Positions 16,911 through 24,383 are shown, counted from the first letter of the stretch. The stretch is 62,323 nt of DNA from Rikenellaceae bacterium (GCA_015059685.1 SUZW01000012.1:1-62323); one strand, 5' to 3'. The notes: generated by a model from the letters alone, not told the origin. Program-made: numbers and translations.

Positions 16911-17807
16911 CTATTTGTTAAACACTCCTCGACTTATCCCCTTACGCATCTTCAACAACCACTTCGCCTTAACGGGGCGGAAGGTGAAGATGTAGAAGAT
17001 AGCCAACAGATTTGTGATATGTTGCTTCTTGCGCTCGTCGGCATAGAGAAACTTCAGCGACCCCTCCTTCTCGGCACGCAGTCGCTTGCTGCAACCTACA
17101 CCATAAGCGAGAGCATCAAAGTACTCGGGCGTAAGCTTCTCGGTCGAGATGTGGTGAAGGACCTTCGCCTTCGGAACATAATAGACCCTCTCACCCAAGG
17201 CTCTAATACGGGCGAACAGATCGTTCTCCTCACCACCAAGCAGAGTCTTGCCACGACGCCCTAATGCTGTATCAAAGTCGCCATAGAGGGTGAACACCTC
17301 ACGATTGAAGGCCATATTTCCGCCTGCGGGGGTTATATCCGATGGTATGCGGCATATCTTCTTGCCCAGGTCTATCGGGTTTGCTATCATCTGCTCGGGA
17401 TACTTCGACATCCAACGAGGACGACCGCCATCATAGCACGGCTCCACGGCTCCCGCAGCAGCAAAGGCTCCATGCTCGGTGAAGAGCTCGATGTAGGCAT
17501 CGACAAACTCCTTGGATATGGTCTCGTCGTCATCTATAAAGGCGATATAGGCACCCTTCGAGGCACGAATACCGCAGTTGCGTGCATGCGACAAGCCCTG
17601 TTTCGGCTCCTCGACAAGACGAATATTGAACGATGGATGGCTCGCAATAAACGACTGACACTGCGCAGCTGTATCGTCTGTCGAGGCGTTATTCACCACG
17701 ACACACTCCCACACTGCGGGGTCGGCACTCTGCTGTACCACAGACTCGAGTGTTCGCATCAACGAAGTGGCACGATTATAGGTCGATATTATAATGGATA
17801 GTTTCAT
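16911..17807 (-). CDS. family 2 glycosyltransferase
   Basis: 298 residues from the ATG at 17807; an in-frame TTG four codons earlier is unlikely to be used. The GT-A fold of family 2 is clear: LSIIISTYNRATSL at the N-terminus, NNASTDDT (nucleotide binding, about 40-46), the metal-binding IDDDE (91-95) and GGEENDLFARI (about 195-206) near the catalytic-base position. It transfers a sugar from a nucleotide donor to a surface glycan or lipid; donor and acceptor are unknown. Basic C-terminus, no clear TM segment. A TACCTTTG -7 element is visible on the minus strand at 17839-17846. Confidence 0.9.
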   Translation of the reverse strand: MKLSIIISTYNRATSLMRTLESVVQQSADPAVWECVVVNNASTDDTAAQCQSFIASHPSFNIRLVEEPKQGLSHARNCGIRASKGAYIAFIDDDETISKEFVDAYIELFTEHGAFAAAGAVEPCYDGGRPRWMSKYPEQMIANPIDLGKKICRIPSDITPAGGNMAFNREVFTLYGDFDTALGRRGKTLLGGEENDLFARIRALGERVYYVPKAKVLHHISTEKLTPEYFDALAYGVGCSKRLRAEKEGSLKFLYADERKKQHITNLLAIFYIFTFRPVKAKWLLKMRKGISRGVFNK

Positions 17808-17897
17808 AGTATTACACAATGTTAATTTGTAGGGAACACAAAGGTAATGATTTTTTAGTATAAAAACACCTCTCTATCGCCATTTCTTTCAATAAAA

Positions 17898-17929
17898 TTT
17901 GTTTTTGTCTAAAATTTGCCCTATCTTTG
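17898..17929 (+). promoter_or_regulatory. promoter of initiator tRNA
   Basis: TTTG (17898-17901), 20 bases, TATCTTTG (17922-17929). One of the best consensus promoters in the window, about 40 bases before the tRNA. Confidence 0.8.
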
Positions 17930-17970
17930 CACCTGCAAAGCGATAGATACTTCACAAAGTAGAGATATAT

Positions 17971-18044
17971 CGCGGGGTGGAGCAGCTGGTTAGCTTGCCG
18001 GGCTCATAACCCGGAGGTCGGAGGTTCGAGTCCTCCTCCCGCAA
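17971..18044 (+). tRNA. initiator tRNA-fMet (CAT)
   Basis: 74-nt cloverleaf with anticodon CAT. The first base (C1) does not pair with A72, and the anticodon stem carries the GGG/CCC run; both are initiator hallmarks that block elongator use and favour the ribosomal P site. The acceptor GCGGGG pairs with CCCCGC-type bases at the 3' end. CCA is not encoded. Strong promoter before it and terminator after it. Confidence 0.97.
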
Positions 18045-18048
18045 CTCA

Positions 18049-18084
18049 ACGAGAGATAGTCGAAAGATTATCTCTCGTTTTTTT
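18049..18084 (+). terminator. terminator after tRNA-fMet
   Basis: CGAGAGATA pairs with TATCTCTCG, followed by seven T. Confidence 0.9.
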
Positions 18085-18085
18085 A

Positions 18086-18288
18086 TTGCGGGAGGAGGAC
18101 TCGGTCAGTCGGTGGCGTTTCGGGTGACTTGTCTGCGTGTGGCTGTTGTTTGCTATCGCAAATCTTTGTCTTCGTCAGATGATTGTCTTTGAAAATAAAT
18201 TTTCAGCCATCATCTGCCAAAGCCAACAATCTACGATTGCAACAGCCCTACTTCGGTCACCTCTCTTCTGCTGCGACCGTTCGAGTCC
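18086..18288. repeat. tRNA-linked long palindrome A (behind tRNA-fMet)
   Basis: Starts with an 18-base perfect inverted copy of the tRNA-fMet 3' end (18086-18103 against 18027-18044) and ends with a direct copy of its T-loop (GTTCGAGTCC, 18279-18288). In between the sequence folds back on itself: GGACTCG with CGAGTCC, GGTGAC (18123-18128) with GTCACC (18256-18261), GGCTGTTG (18141-18148) with CAACAGCC (18240-18247), and AGATGAT with ATCATCT near the tip. There is no ORF. Related elements lie at 53434-53647 and 57260-57473, sharing the tail CTGCTGCGACCGTTCGA. Confidence 0.75.
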
Positions 18289-18319
18289 AAGTAGGAAAAT
18301 GGAAAGTTAGAGCGTGGCG

Positions 18320-18600
18320 CAAGTGATTTAGAGGCGTTAGGGGCGTTAGAGTCGTTAGGGGTGCGCTGAAAGTAGCGACAAAAAGCCTAAGCGCCTGCCA
18401 TTCAGCGACCAACGGGAGCGATTGCCATTCAGTGAGCGTTAGCGAACGCTTGCCATTCAATGCCATTACACTTGCGCCCTGACCACCTCAAGAGTTCCAC
18501 CAACCTAAAACCCCCAAGCGCACCCCTAACGACCCTAACGCCTCTAACAACCCTAATAAACCTGCGCCCCGACACCCTCGAGAGTCCCCACCAACCAAAA
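18320..18600. repeat. composite intergenic repeat cassette (copy 2)
   Basis: Contains GGCGTTAGGGGCGTTAG-type units on the left and their inverted form (CCCCTAACGACCCTAACGCC) on the right. Between them (18388-18470) is a block nearly identical to 21899-21977, with TGCCATTCAG and small palindromes such as GCGTTAGCGAACGC. No gene is seen in 18289-18637. Confidence 0.75.
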
Positions 18601-18637
18601 AAACTTTTGGCACGCTTTTGGGAGATTGGTGAGCCGT

Positions 18638-18985
18638 ATGAAAAGTATCATTATCCACTCCTCGAAGGGGGAGTTTCGGGCTTTGCTGCGAGGTGTTGCA
18701 GCCAACTGTTCCACCACTATCTGCGAGGTCTCCACTCGAGAGGAGCTATTCTCGCTATGCGAGGCAAACCGTTTCGATATGCTCCTCACTGACGATATTC
18801 GGATGTTTATGAATGGCTCGCAGGCGATGCAACGCATACGCCCCGCAACGATGCGCCCACAGGTCTTTGTCTTTGCACACGATTTGAGCGAGGATACCAT
18901 AGTCGCTCTTCTCGAGATGGGGGTAAACCAGTTTATAACTCTTCCTCTCTCGCCAACGAGATTGAGGAGAAAACTCACAAAGTAA
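18638..18985 (+). CDS. CheY-like pseudo-receiver protein
   Basis: 115 residues from the ATG at 18638. The pattern is a single receiver domain: a beta-1 strand SIIIHSS, then MLLTDD (Asp about 52/53 at the phospho-acceptor place), VFVFAHDLSED and QFITLPLSP. Key residues are altered. The acidic pair after beta-1 is H-S-S, the conserved Thr/Ser is Ala80, and the invariant Lys before Pro is Leu102. Phosphorelay chemistry is therefore doubtful, and a protein-docking role is more likely (inference). Its stop overlaps the next start (TAATG), so it is tied to the HEAT-like membrane protein. Confidence 0.7.
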   Translation: MKSIIIHSSKGEFRALLRGVAANCSTTICEVSTREELFSLCEANRFDMLLTDDIRMFMNGSQAMQRIRPATMRPQVFVFAHDLSEDTIVALLEMGVNQFITLPLSPTRLRRKLTK

Positions 18986-19911
18986 TGTCACTCTTCATCT
19001 ACTCCCTCCTGCCCCTCGTAGCAACACCCTGCATAGTACTTGTAGCACAGACTGCAGTACACCTCCACAACCGCCGAAGTGATGCTCTACGGGCAAAGTG
19101 CATAGGGGATATAATCTCACTGATTTGTGCTCCACACGAACTGCACGACAGCGATATCGAGCATCTGCATCGTCGCTACCCGTACTCCGTGCTTCGTGAT
19201 GCCACGCTCTTTGTGGCCGACAACATCTATGGTGACGAGTTGTATCGTCTTGCCTCGATAATCGAGATTTGTGGGGTAGATTATCATCTTATCCGCACCC
19301 TGCAACGCCACCACGGCACACGACGGGCCAAGGCTCTCAAGCATCTTTCCCACCTCCCTCTAACACCCGCAATATTCGAGGTTGCCGAGGGCCACATCGA
19401 CGAGGAGCGTCACATATCGTTCTACGCCACGGCAGCACTTATAGCCTCACGCCCGGAGCATGCCGTGCGCTACATCACACGCTTGCGCTACGACCTGTCG
19501 CTCTACGAAGCTGCATGGTTGGTAGAGTTGATGCGCCGACGAGGCTCCATAGCCTACACGCCTCTGCTGAACTCCGAGAACCGCAACCTGCAACTGCTGG
19601 GCATCTATGTCGTTGCCTCACTCACCGCAGTAGATGCCGAGCCAACGCTGCAACATCTGCTCTCCGACACGGAGAGCCACCTCGCACTGCACTCACTCTA
19701 CACCCTGTGCGCCCTGCGTGGCAACATCACATCGGGTAACGCAAAGCGACTATTCGAAGTGTTGGAGCCACACCACCGCAAGGCCTTTATACGCCACGCT
19801 GTGCAGTCGTGCTACTCATCGCTCGCCTGCTCTGCCCTACTCGACAGCGACGAGCAGACATCGCTCCTCAACCGTATAAACTCCTACAAATGCCGTATTG
19901 TATGCAACTAA
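18985..19911 (+). CDS. membrane-anchored HEAT-repeat-like protein
   Basis: 308 residues. One N-terminal TM segment (about 4-26), then an all-helical body with repeated paired-helix units, for example YATAALIASRPEHAVRYIT, LLNSENRNLQLLGIYVVASL and HLLSDTESHLALHSLYTL. The spacing of about 30-35 residues suggests HEAT or Armadillo repeats, which act as protein-binding scaffolds. The start overlaps the pseudo-receiver stop, and the stop overlaps the next start by 10 bases. No enzymatic motif seen. Confidence 0.65.
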   Translation: MSLFIYSLLPLVATPCIVLVAQTAVHLHNRRSDALRAKCIGDIISLICAPHELHDSDIEHLHRRYPYSVLRDATLFVADNIYGDELYRLASIIEICGVDYHLIRTLQRHHGTRRAKALKHLSHLPLTPAIFEVAEGHIDEERHISFYATAALIASRPEHAVRYITRLRYDLSLYEAAWLVELMRRRGSIAYTPLLNSENRNLQLLGIYVVASLTAVDAEPTLQHLLSDTESHLALHSLYTLCALRGNITSGNAKRLFEVLEPHHRKAFIRHAVQSCYSSLACSALLDSDEQTSLLNRINSYKCRIVCN

Positions 19912-20858
19912 TCTCGACCACGCTTCTACTTACCTCTGTGCTACTACTTCTCTGCGCCATACGCTTTCTGTGGCTGTGGCATAGAGCGTGGAGATACGAG
20001 AGCCTGCTCTCGTGCAACAACGATAATATAGGTCACTATGGTATAACCATGGTCACGGCATACCCCACTACGCTGCAACCGCTACTGGCAATGATTGAGG
20101 AGCGTTACCCTCGTAGCGAAGCGATACTCTTGTGCGATATGCAGCGTGATATTGAGCGTTTTGGCGATGCTATACGACGCTTCCACCTCGTGCGTGTCAA
20201 TCACGACCACCTCGAAGGTGTCAGGGCTCTCTATCGTTCACGACAAAGAGCCTATCGCCGTATTGTTGTTATAGACCTGCCCCGTGAGGAGCATCTGCGG
20301 AGCAAGGAGATAGCACGGGAGGTCGCCTCCTATGGCTACATCCTCTACACCGAGGGCGACACCACCATAGAGCCCGACACAGCAACCCGATGTATAGGCA
20401 TCATTGCCTCCTACCCTATCGACACACCTCTCTCGCTTATGAGCCTTGTGGGTGAGGCCGTGGAGGTGCGTATGACCGATGCCCACAGAGCCGAGCAGCA
20501 CACCGTGGCCCACCCTTTGGCGTGGAGCCAAAAACGGCATTTCGGTGCCCTGCTATCGGCCGCCCTTACGGCATCGCTTATCGTTGTCGCAGGAGGGGCA
20601 TTTTGTCACTACACCTTGATGTTATACCTCGCCACAATAGCTATAATGTTGTATATATCGTGTCGTATAACAAGCAAAAAAAATCTTTTTGTTCGCCTCG
20701 ACACAATATTGCTCAATTTTTGCCGCTTTATAGTTGATTTTATAAAAAGATTTTGTTACCTTTACAAAAGGGAGAGCTCCATACAACACAAACGAGCCGT
20801 AATGCTGTGGCGCCACCCTAAAAGTTCATTTTTACGCAACAACAGAAGAGGACTATGA
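19902..20858 (+). CDS. membrane protein with degenerate glycosyltransferase-like domain
   Basis: 318 residues from the ATG at 19902, which overlaps the preceding stop (ATGCAACTAA). An ATG at 19890 is an alternative. There is an N-terminal TM segment (about 5-25), a soluble region and two C-terminal TM segments (about 215-260), then a basic tail. The soluble part has GT-A-like features: VTAYPTTLQPLLAMIEERYP at the N-terminus and YILYTEGDTTIEPD where family 2 enzymes have the DxD region. Here the motif is E-G-D, and no later catalytic QxxRW or ED motif is visible. Possibly an inactive or truncated synthase subunit. It overlaps cysQ by four bases (ATGA). Confidence 0.5.
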   Translation: MQLISTTLLLTSVLLLLCAIRFLWLWHRAWRYESLLSCNNDNIGHYGITMVTAYPTTLQPLLAMIEERYPRSEAILLCDMQRDIERFGDAIRRFHLVRVNHDHLEGVRALYRSRQRAYRRIVVIDLPREEHLRSKEIAREVASYGYILYTEGDTTIEPDTATRCIGIIASYPIDTPLSLMSLVGEAVEVRMTDAHRAEQHTVAHPLAWSQKRHFGALLSAALTASLIVVAGGAFCHYTLMLYLATIAIMLYISCRITSKKNLFVRLDTILLNFCRFIVDFIKRFCYLYKRESSIQHKRAVMLWRHPKSSFLRNNRRGL

Positions 20859-21688
20859 TAGAGAACCATATCAGAGAGTATCTGCTCCCTCGAGCCTTCA
20901 ATGCCGCAGTGCGTGCCGGTGCCGAGATTATGAGAGTCTATGCCGAGCGTGACGACTACGACATAGAGCTTAAGAACGACAACACACCTCTCACCATTGC
21001 CGACCGCCTCGCCCACAACAAGATTAAGGAGGTGCTGGGCGAAACCCGTATTCCTATCCTCTCGGAGGAGGGGCGTGAGATGCTCTACGACGAACGCAAG
21101 AATTGGGAGATGTTCTGGTTGGTCGATCCGCTGGATGGCACAATAGAGTTCATAAAGGGTAATAACGAATTTACCGTCAATATCGCCCTTATGTCCAACA
21201 ATGAGTGCGTGGGCGCTGTGATATATGTTCCGTATCTGAAGAAGATGTATGTTGCAGAGCAGGGTGCGGGTGCGGTACTACTTACCGATATTACTCCGGA
21301 TGACAAGGCTTGCTATACGGTCGATGATATACTCTCGTCGGCAACACCTCTGCCTCTTGCTACCGCCTCGCACGAATGCTTCAGAGTCGCTCTATCCCGT
21401 TCTCACCAGACTCCCGAAACGGCAGAGTATGTCGAGCAGATGCGTGAGCAACACCCCGATATGGAGGTTATCGAGCAGGGCAGCTCCTACAAGTTCTGCC
21501 TAATGGCCGAGGGCACTATCGACTACTACCCTCGCACCACCGAGACCTACGAGTGGGACACCGCGGCTGCGGAGCTTATTCTCGTAGAGTCGGGCGGCAT
21601 GGTGCGTTCACTGCCCGACCATCGCCCCCTCAAATACAACAAGAGCGACCTCCACAACCCGTGGTTTGAGTGCCACAGGTTTAAGTAG
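20855..21688 (+). CDS. cysQ: 3'(2'),5'-bisphosphate nucleotidase / inositol monophosphatase family
   Basis: 277 residues. CysQ removes phosphate from PAP, the by-product of sulfate activation and transfer. Metal-site motifs are in order: SEEG (70-73), the DPLDGT signature (91-96) with EFIKGNNEFTVNIAL after it, and EWDTAAAELILVESGG (about 228-243). Length is normal for CysQ. The four-base overlap with the upstream membrane gene indicates translational coupling, an odd partner for a CysQ. Other inositol-phosphatase activities are possible. Confidence 0.88.
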   Translation: MIENHIREYLLPRAFNAAVRAGAEIMRVYAERDDYDIELKNDNTPLTIADRLAHNKIKEVLGETRIPILSEEGREMLYDERKNWEMFWLVDPLDGTIEFIKGNNEFTVNIALMSNNECVGAVIYVPYLKKMYVAEQGAGAVLLTDITPDDKACYTVDDILSSATPLPLATASHECFRVALSRSHQTPETAEYVEQMREQHPDMEVIEQGSSYKFCLMAEGTIDYYPRTTETYEWDTAAAELILVESGGMVRSLPDHRPLKYNKSDLHNPWFECHRFK

Positions 21689-21701
21689 CCCTCGGCTACT
21701 T

Positions 21702-22090
21702 AAACAATTGAGAATTGAGAATTGAATATTGACAATTGGCAATTTTTTTAGACGAGAGACGAAAGACGAGAGACGAGAGTTGGCGCAAATAGATGGCATT
21801 GAATGACAAACGGGCGTTCCGCCCTTAATGGCATTGAATGGCAGCGCAGTCTATTGACTGCTTAATGGCAAAGCGCAGAAAGCTGCGACAAAAAAGCATA
21901 AGCGCCTGCCATTCAGCGACCAACGGGAGCGATTGCCATTCAGTGAGCGTTAGCGAACGCCTGCCATTCTATGCCATATTCTCTTGCGCCCCGACCACCT
22001 TCAGAGTTCCGACAACCTAAACCCTCAAGCGCACCCCTAACACCCCTAACGCCCCTAACGCCTCTAACGACCCTAATAAACCTGCGCCTT
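21702..22090. repeat. composite intergenic repeat cassette (copy 3, inverted) with hairpin array
   Basis: Reads, left to right: CAATTGAGAATTG units (21702-21740), GACGAGAGACGAAAGACG (21753-21778), a hairpin array (21795-21977) and CCCCTAACGCCTCTAACG units (22030-22075). This is the copy at 864-1162 in reverse order, with the array in place of the GGGCTAGTAA palindrome. In the array, perfect small hairpins (GGGCG-TTC-CGCCC, GCAGTC-TATT-GACTGC, CGCAG-AAAG-CTGCG, GCGTT-AGCG-AACGC) are separated by AATGGCA on the left side and TGCCATT on the right. Confidence 0.75.
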
Positions 22091-22095
22091 CCACC

Positions 22096-22274
22096 AAAAC
22101 TCGTCAATGGTCGAGGAAATTTTGTGCCAAACAAGGTAACGAGCCAAAATTTGTTTTTAGCGAGGTAAATACAAGGCGCACAAAAAACCCACTGCGCAGC
22201 ATACTTGGCGTATGTGAGCAAGTGGGTTATTGCAGTGCAACGCAGTAGTTGCCCGATAAAAACAAATTTTATTA
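22096..22274 (-). repeat. stop-codon-abutting nested palindrome (gcvH copy)
   Basis: Core GCAGCATACTTGGCGTATGT within the larger stem CCCACT/AGTGGG; its gene-side end runs into the gcvH stop codon. Related copies end at the stops of dapD (24258-24383), recO (25313-25428) and the S9 peptidase (57740-57867). Likely a transcript-end structure spread as a repeat (inference). Confidence 0.7.
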
Positions 22275-22655
22275 TTTTTCGATAAACGCTGCGTAATCCT
22301 CGGCCGAGAGTAGGCTCTCTACCTCCTCCGGAGCAGACATCTTAATCTTCACCATCCAGCCCTCGCCGTATGGATCTTTGTTTACGAGTGCAGGGTCTGC
22401 GTCGATTGCAGGGTTCACCTCTACAACCTCGCCCGAAACAGGAGTAAAGGCATCGGATACGGTCTTTACGGCCTCGATAGTTCCGAAGATATCGCCTGCA
22501 GCCAAGGTCTCGCCCTCGCTCTGGATATCAACAAATACGATATCGCCCAACTCGCTCTGTGCGAAATCGGTAATACCAACATAGGCGAACTCGCCCTCTA
22601 CTCGACACCACTCGTGGTCGTTCGAATACTTCAATTCAGCAGGAATGTTTGACAT
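22272..22655 (-). CDS. gcvH: glycine cleavage system H protein
   Basis: 127 residues. GcvH shuttles the aminomethyl intermediate between the P and T proteins of the glycine cleavage complex on a lipoyl-lysine arm. The modified lysine is Lys64 in GTIEAVKTVSDAF, followed by SGEVVEVN. Length and fold pattern are normal. P, T and L proteins are not in this window, so the gene stands alone here. A repeat palindrome follows its stop. Confidence 0.97.
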   Translation of the reverse strand: MSNIPAELKYSNDHEWCRVEGEFAYVGITDFAQSELGDIVFVDIQSEGETLAAGDIFGTIEAVKTVSDAFTPVSGEVVEVNPAIDADPALVNKDPYGEGWMVKIKMSAPEEVESLLSAEDYAAFIEK

Positions 22656-22728
22656 AGTTATATAGTTTTAATTGTTAAGTTTTCTTGTACTCCGTAGCTA
22701 ATTGCAAATTGCTTTCTTATTTTGGGGC

Positions 22729-22758
22729 TTTTAGCCATTGGCCATTAGCCATTAGCCG
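22729..22758. repeat. GCTAATGGC-type repeat between the small gene and gcvH
   Basis: Consecutive TTAGCCATTGGCCATTAGCC units in the intergenic stretch 22656-22777, which contains nothing else recognisable. Confidence 0.65.
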
Positions 22759-22777
22759 ATTTTTATTGTTTTTGCCT

Positions 22778-23002
22778 TTAGCTATTATCTTCTTTTAACC
22801 ACATTCTAGTAAGCAACTCTGTATTAGATAGGACTCCATCTAATATAAAATAACCTTGCTTAATAACTAGTACCTCTCTCCGAACATCTTCTATTTCCTT
22901 TGGCGTAAGGATATCAACAGTGAAGCCACGTTCTTCGACATATTGCTTAATATCTTGCTCCGTAATATCCTGTAAGCTTATATCTTTTCTAATACTCATC
23001 AT
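22778..23002 (-). CDS. small hypothetical protein
   Basis: 74 residues from the ATG at 23002 (or its neighbour one codon on). AT-rich, acidic, beginning SIRKDISLQDITEQDIKQYV and ending in RMWLKEDNS. I do not recognise the family. It starts four bases after the stop of the four-helix-bundle gene, so the pair is probably one transcript. No signal peptide, TM segment or cysteine motif. Confidence 0.55.
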   Translation of the reverse strand: MMSIRKDISLQDITEQDIKQYVEERGFTVDILTPKEIEDVRREVLVIKQGYFILDGVLSNTELLTRMWLKEDNS

Positions 23003-23006
23003 TATA

Positions 23007-23360
23007 CTATTTACGAATAACCGATATTAAATGGTTGATACCTTTCTGTATTGTGCGTAACCGCTCCAACAATTGAGTATTATCCAGCTCTGTAATGTAG
23101 TTAACTTTATTCGCTATTATAAGTTGGGTTTCCAACTCAAATGCAGAACCTAATGCTATCTCCAAAAAATGGATAAACTCTATCTCCGATTTTCGGGAAG
23201 CACCTTCGGCTATATTAGACGATATTGAAACCGCAGCTCGTTGTATCTGCCCGACCAAACCATACTTTTCTTCTTTCGGAAAATTTGCAGTGTAGCCGTA
23301 TATATCGGTGGCAAGTTCCATTGCCAAATTCCAAACCGCATATTTTCGGAAATCTCTCAT
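23007..23360 (-). CDS. four-helix-bundle protein (23S rRNA intervening-sequence family)
   Basis: 117 residues. Opens with FRKYAVWNLAMELATDIYGYT and contains GLVGQIQRAAVSISSNIAEG, the signature of the TIGR02436/S23 four-helix-bundle proteins first found inside 23S rRNA intervening sequences. Here it is a free-standing chromosomal gene. The AT-rich composition and the company of an unknown 74-residue gene suggest an accessory insertion between gcvH and birA. Biochemical role unknown; RNA or DNA binding has been proposed for relatives. Confidence 0.88.
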   Translation of the reverse strand: MRDFRKYAVWNLAMELATDIYGYTANFPKEEKYGLVGQIQRAAVSISSNIAEGASRKSEIEFIHFLEIALGSAFELETQLIIANKVNYITELDNTQLLERLRTIQKGINHLISVIRK

Positions 23361-23451
23361 ATAAAAGTCAATGGCTAATGACTCGTTGTTCTACAAAGGT
23401 AATAAAAATTTCTCAAAACAAGCAAGTTGCCGTCAGTTTCTTCTTACTAAA

Positions 23452-23482
23452 AAGCTAATGGCTAATGGCTAACGGCTAATGG
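23452..23482. repeat. GCTAATGGC-type tandem repeat after birA
   Basis: Four near-perfect units of GCTAATGGCTAACGGC type. The array ends at the birA stop codon, so it forms the immediate 3' end of the transcript. Confidence 0.75.
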
Positions 23483-24196
23483 CTATATTACAAACTCCAC
23501 CTCTTTGAAGAGGTAATCTTTTGTGGTACCATCTTTATCTTCGAGGCGAAGTGCTCCATTGGGGGCAGTACCCACGATTTTAGCCGAGAACTTTTCGCCC
23601 GTTGGCAATGCATAGGTATGGTACTTGTTTAGGCGGTATAGCAAACTGTTATATCGTTCGTGCAATAAATTTTGCATTTTACGCAGTGTCTCATAATTCC
23701 CTTGCAAATGCTTCAAAAAACATTGTAGAACCTTCTCGGCATCGAGTTGCGTTCCAAGCAGCTGCGCCATAGACACGGGATTTGGCAACGATGCATCAAA
23801 TTCGGTTTGATTGACATTTATGCCGATGCCGACAATTGTACGGCGCAGAGTTGTCGCAGCAAGGGAGTGTTCAATAAGTATGCCCACCAACTTCCTGTCA
23901 CCGACATATATATCGTTTGTCCACTTTATCCTCGCCTCAATGCCATATTCGGCAAGCATATCGACCAACGACAACGCCACAACCTCCAACACCGCAAACT
24001 GCTCGGCAATAGGCACAAAGGTTGGCTCCAACACCACCGAGAAGGTCAAATTCTCACCCTTTCGGCTGTGCCACTCGTGCCCACGCTGACCACGCCCCGC
24101 AGTCTGAAAATCTGCCCATACGACATCGCCCTCGTGGTACTTTTCATCACGAGCATCATCGTTGGTCGAAGCGGTTATGGGAAAATGGTAAATCAT
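23483..24196 (-). CDS. birA: biotin--[biotin carboxyl-carrier protein] ligase
   Basis: 237 residues. Activates biotin with ATP and attaches it to the carrier lysine of biotin-dependent carboxylases. The catalytic loop is GRGQRGHEWHS (the GRGRRGR-type motif, about 34-44), with TASTNDDARD before it and KWTNDIYVGDRKLVGILIE (about 95-113) after it, followed by the GIGINVNQ strand. There is no N-terminal helix-turn-helix, so it is the ligase-only type without repressor function. Repeats flank it on both sides. Confidence 0.95.
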   Translation of the reverse strand: MIYHFPITASTNDDARDEKYHEGDVVWADFQTAGRGQRGHEWHSRKGENLTFSVVLEPTFVPIAEQFAVLEVVALSLVDMLAEYGIEARIKWTNDIYVGDRKLVGILIEHSLAATTLRRTIVGIGINVNQTEFDASLPNPVSMAQLLGTQLDAEKVLQCFLKHLQGNYETLRKMQNLLHERYNSLLYRLNKYHTYALPTGEKFSAKIVGTAPNGALRLEDKDGTTKDYLFKEVEFVI

Positions 24197-24202
24197 TTTA
24201 AT

Positions 24203-24232
24203 TAGCTTTTAGCCATTGGCCATTAGCTTTTT
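24203..24232. repeat. GCTAATGGC-type repeat upstream of birA
   Basis: TTAGCCATTGGCCATTAGC-type units just before the birA start, on the strand complementary to its leader. Confidence 0.65.
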
Positions 24233-24257
24233 AGTGTGAGTAATTAAAACACAACCC

Positions 24258-24383
24258 AAAAATCGTCAATGATGAGATTATTTTTGTGCGATGTTAGGCG
24301 ATGAAAGCGCAGCATAGTAATCCTATGTGAGCATTTCAGCGTCCGACACACTCGTGCAAAAAGAACTCATCAGAACGATTTTA
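24258..24383 (-). repeat. stop-codon-abutting nested palindrome (dapD copy)
   Basis: Outer arms AAAATCGT and ACGATTTT, then ATGAG/CTCAT, TTTTTGTGC/GCAAAAA, and the core CATAG-TAATC-CTATG. The dapD stop codon lies inside the right outer arm. Very similar in outline to 57740-57867. Confidence 0.75.

Noticed and set aside
17808..17819. TTG start four codons upstream of the glycosyltransferase ATG
   Set aside because: The ATG at 17807 begins exactly at the conserved KLSIIIST strand; the upstream codons add nothing.
21795..21977. CRISPR array
   Set aside because: Spacers are self-complementary hairpins of unequal length, repeats are only seven bases, and there are no cas genes.
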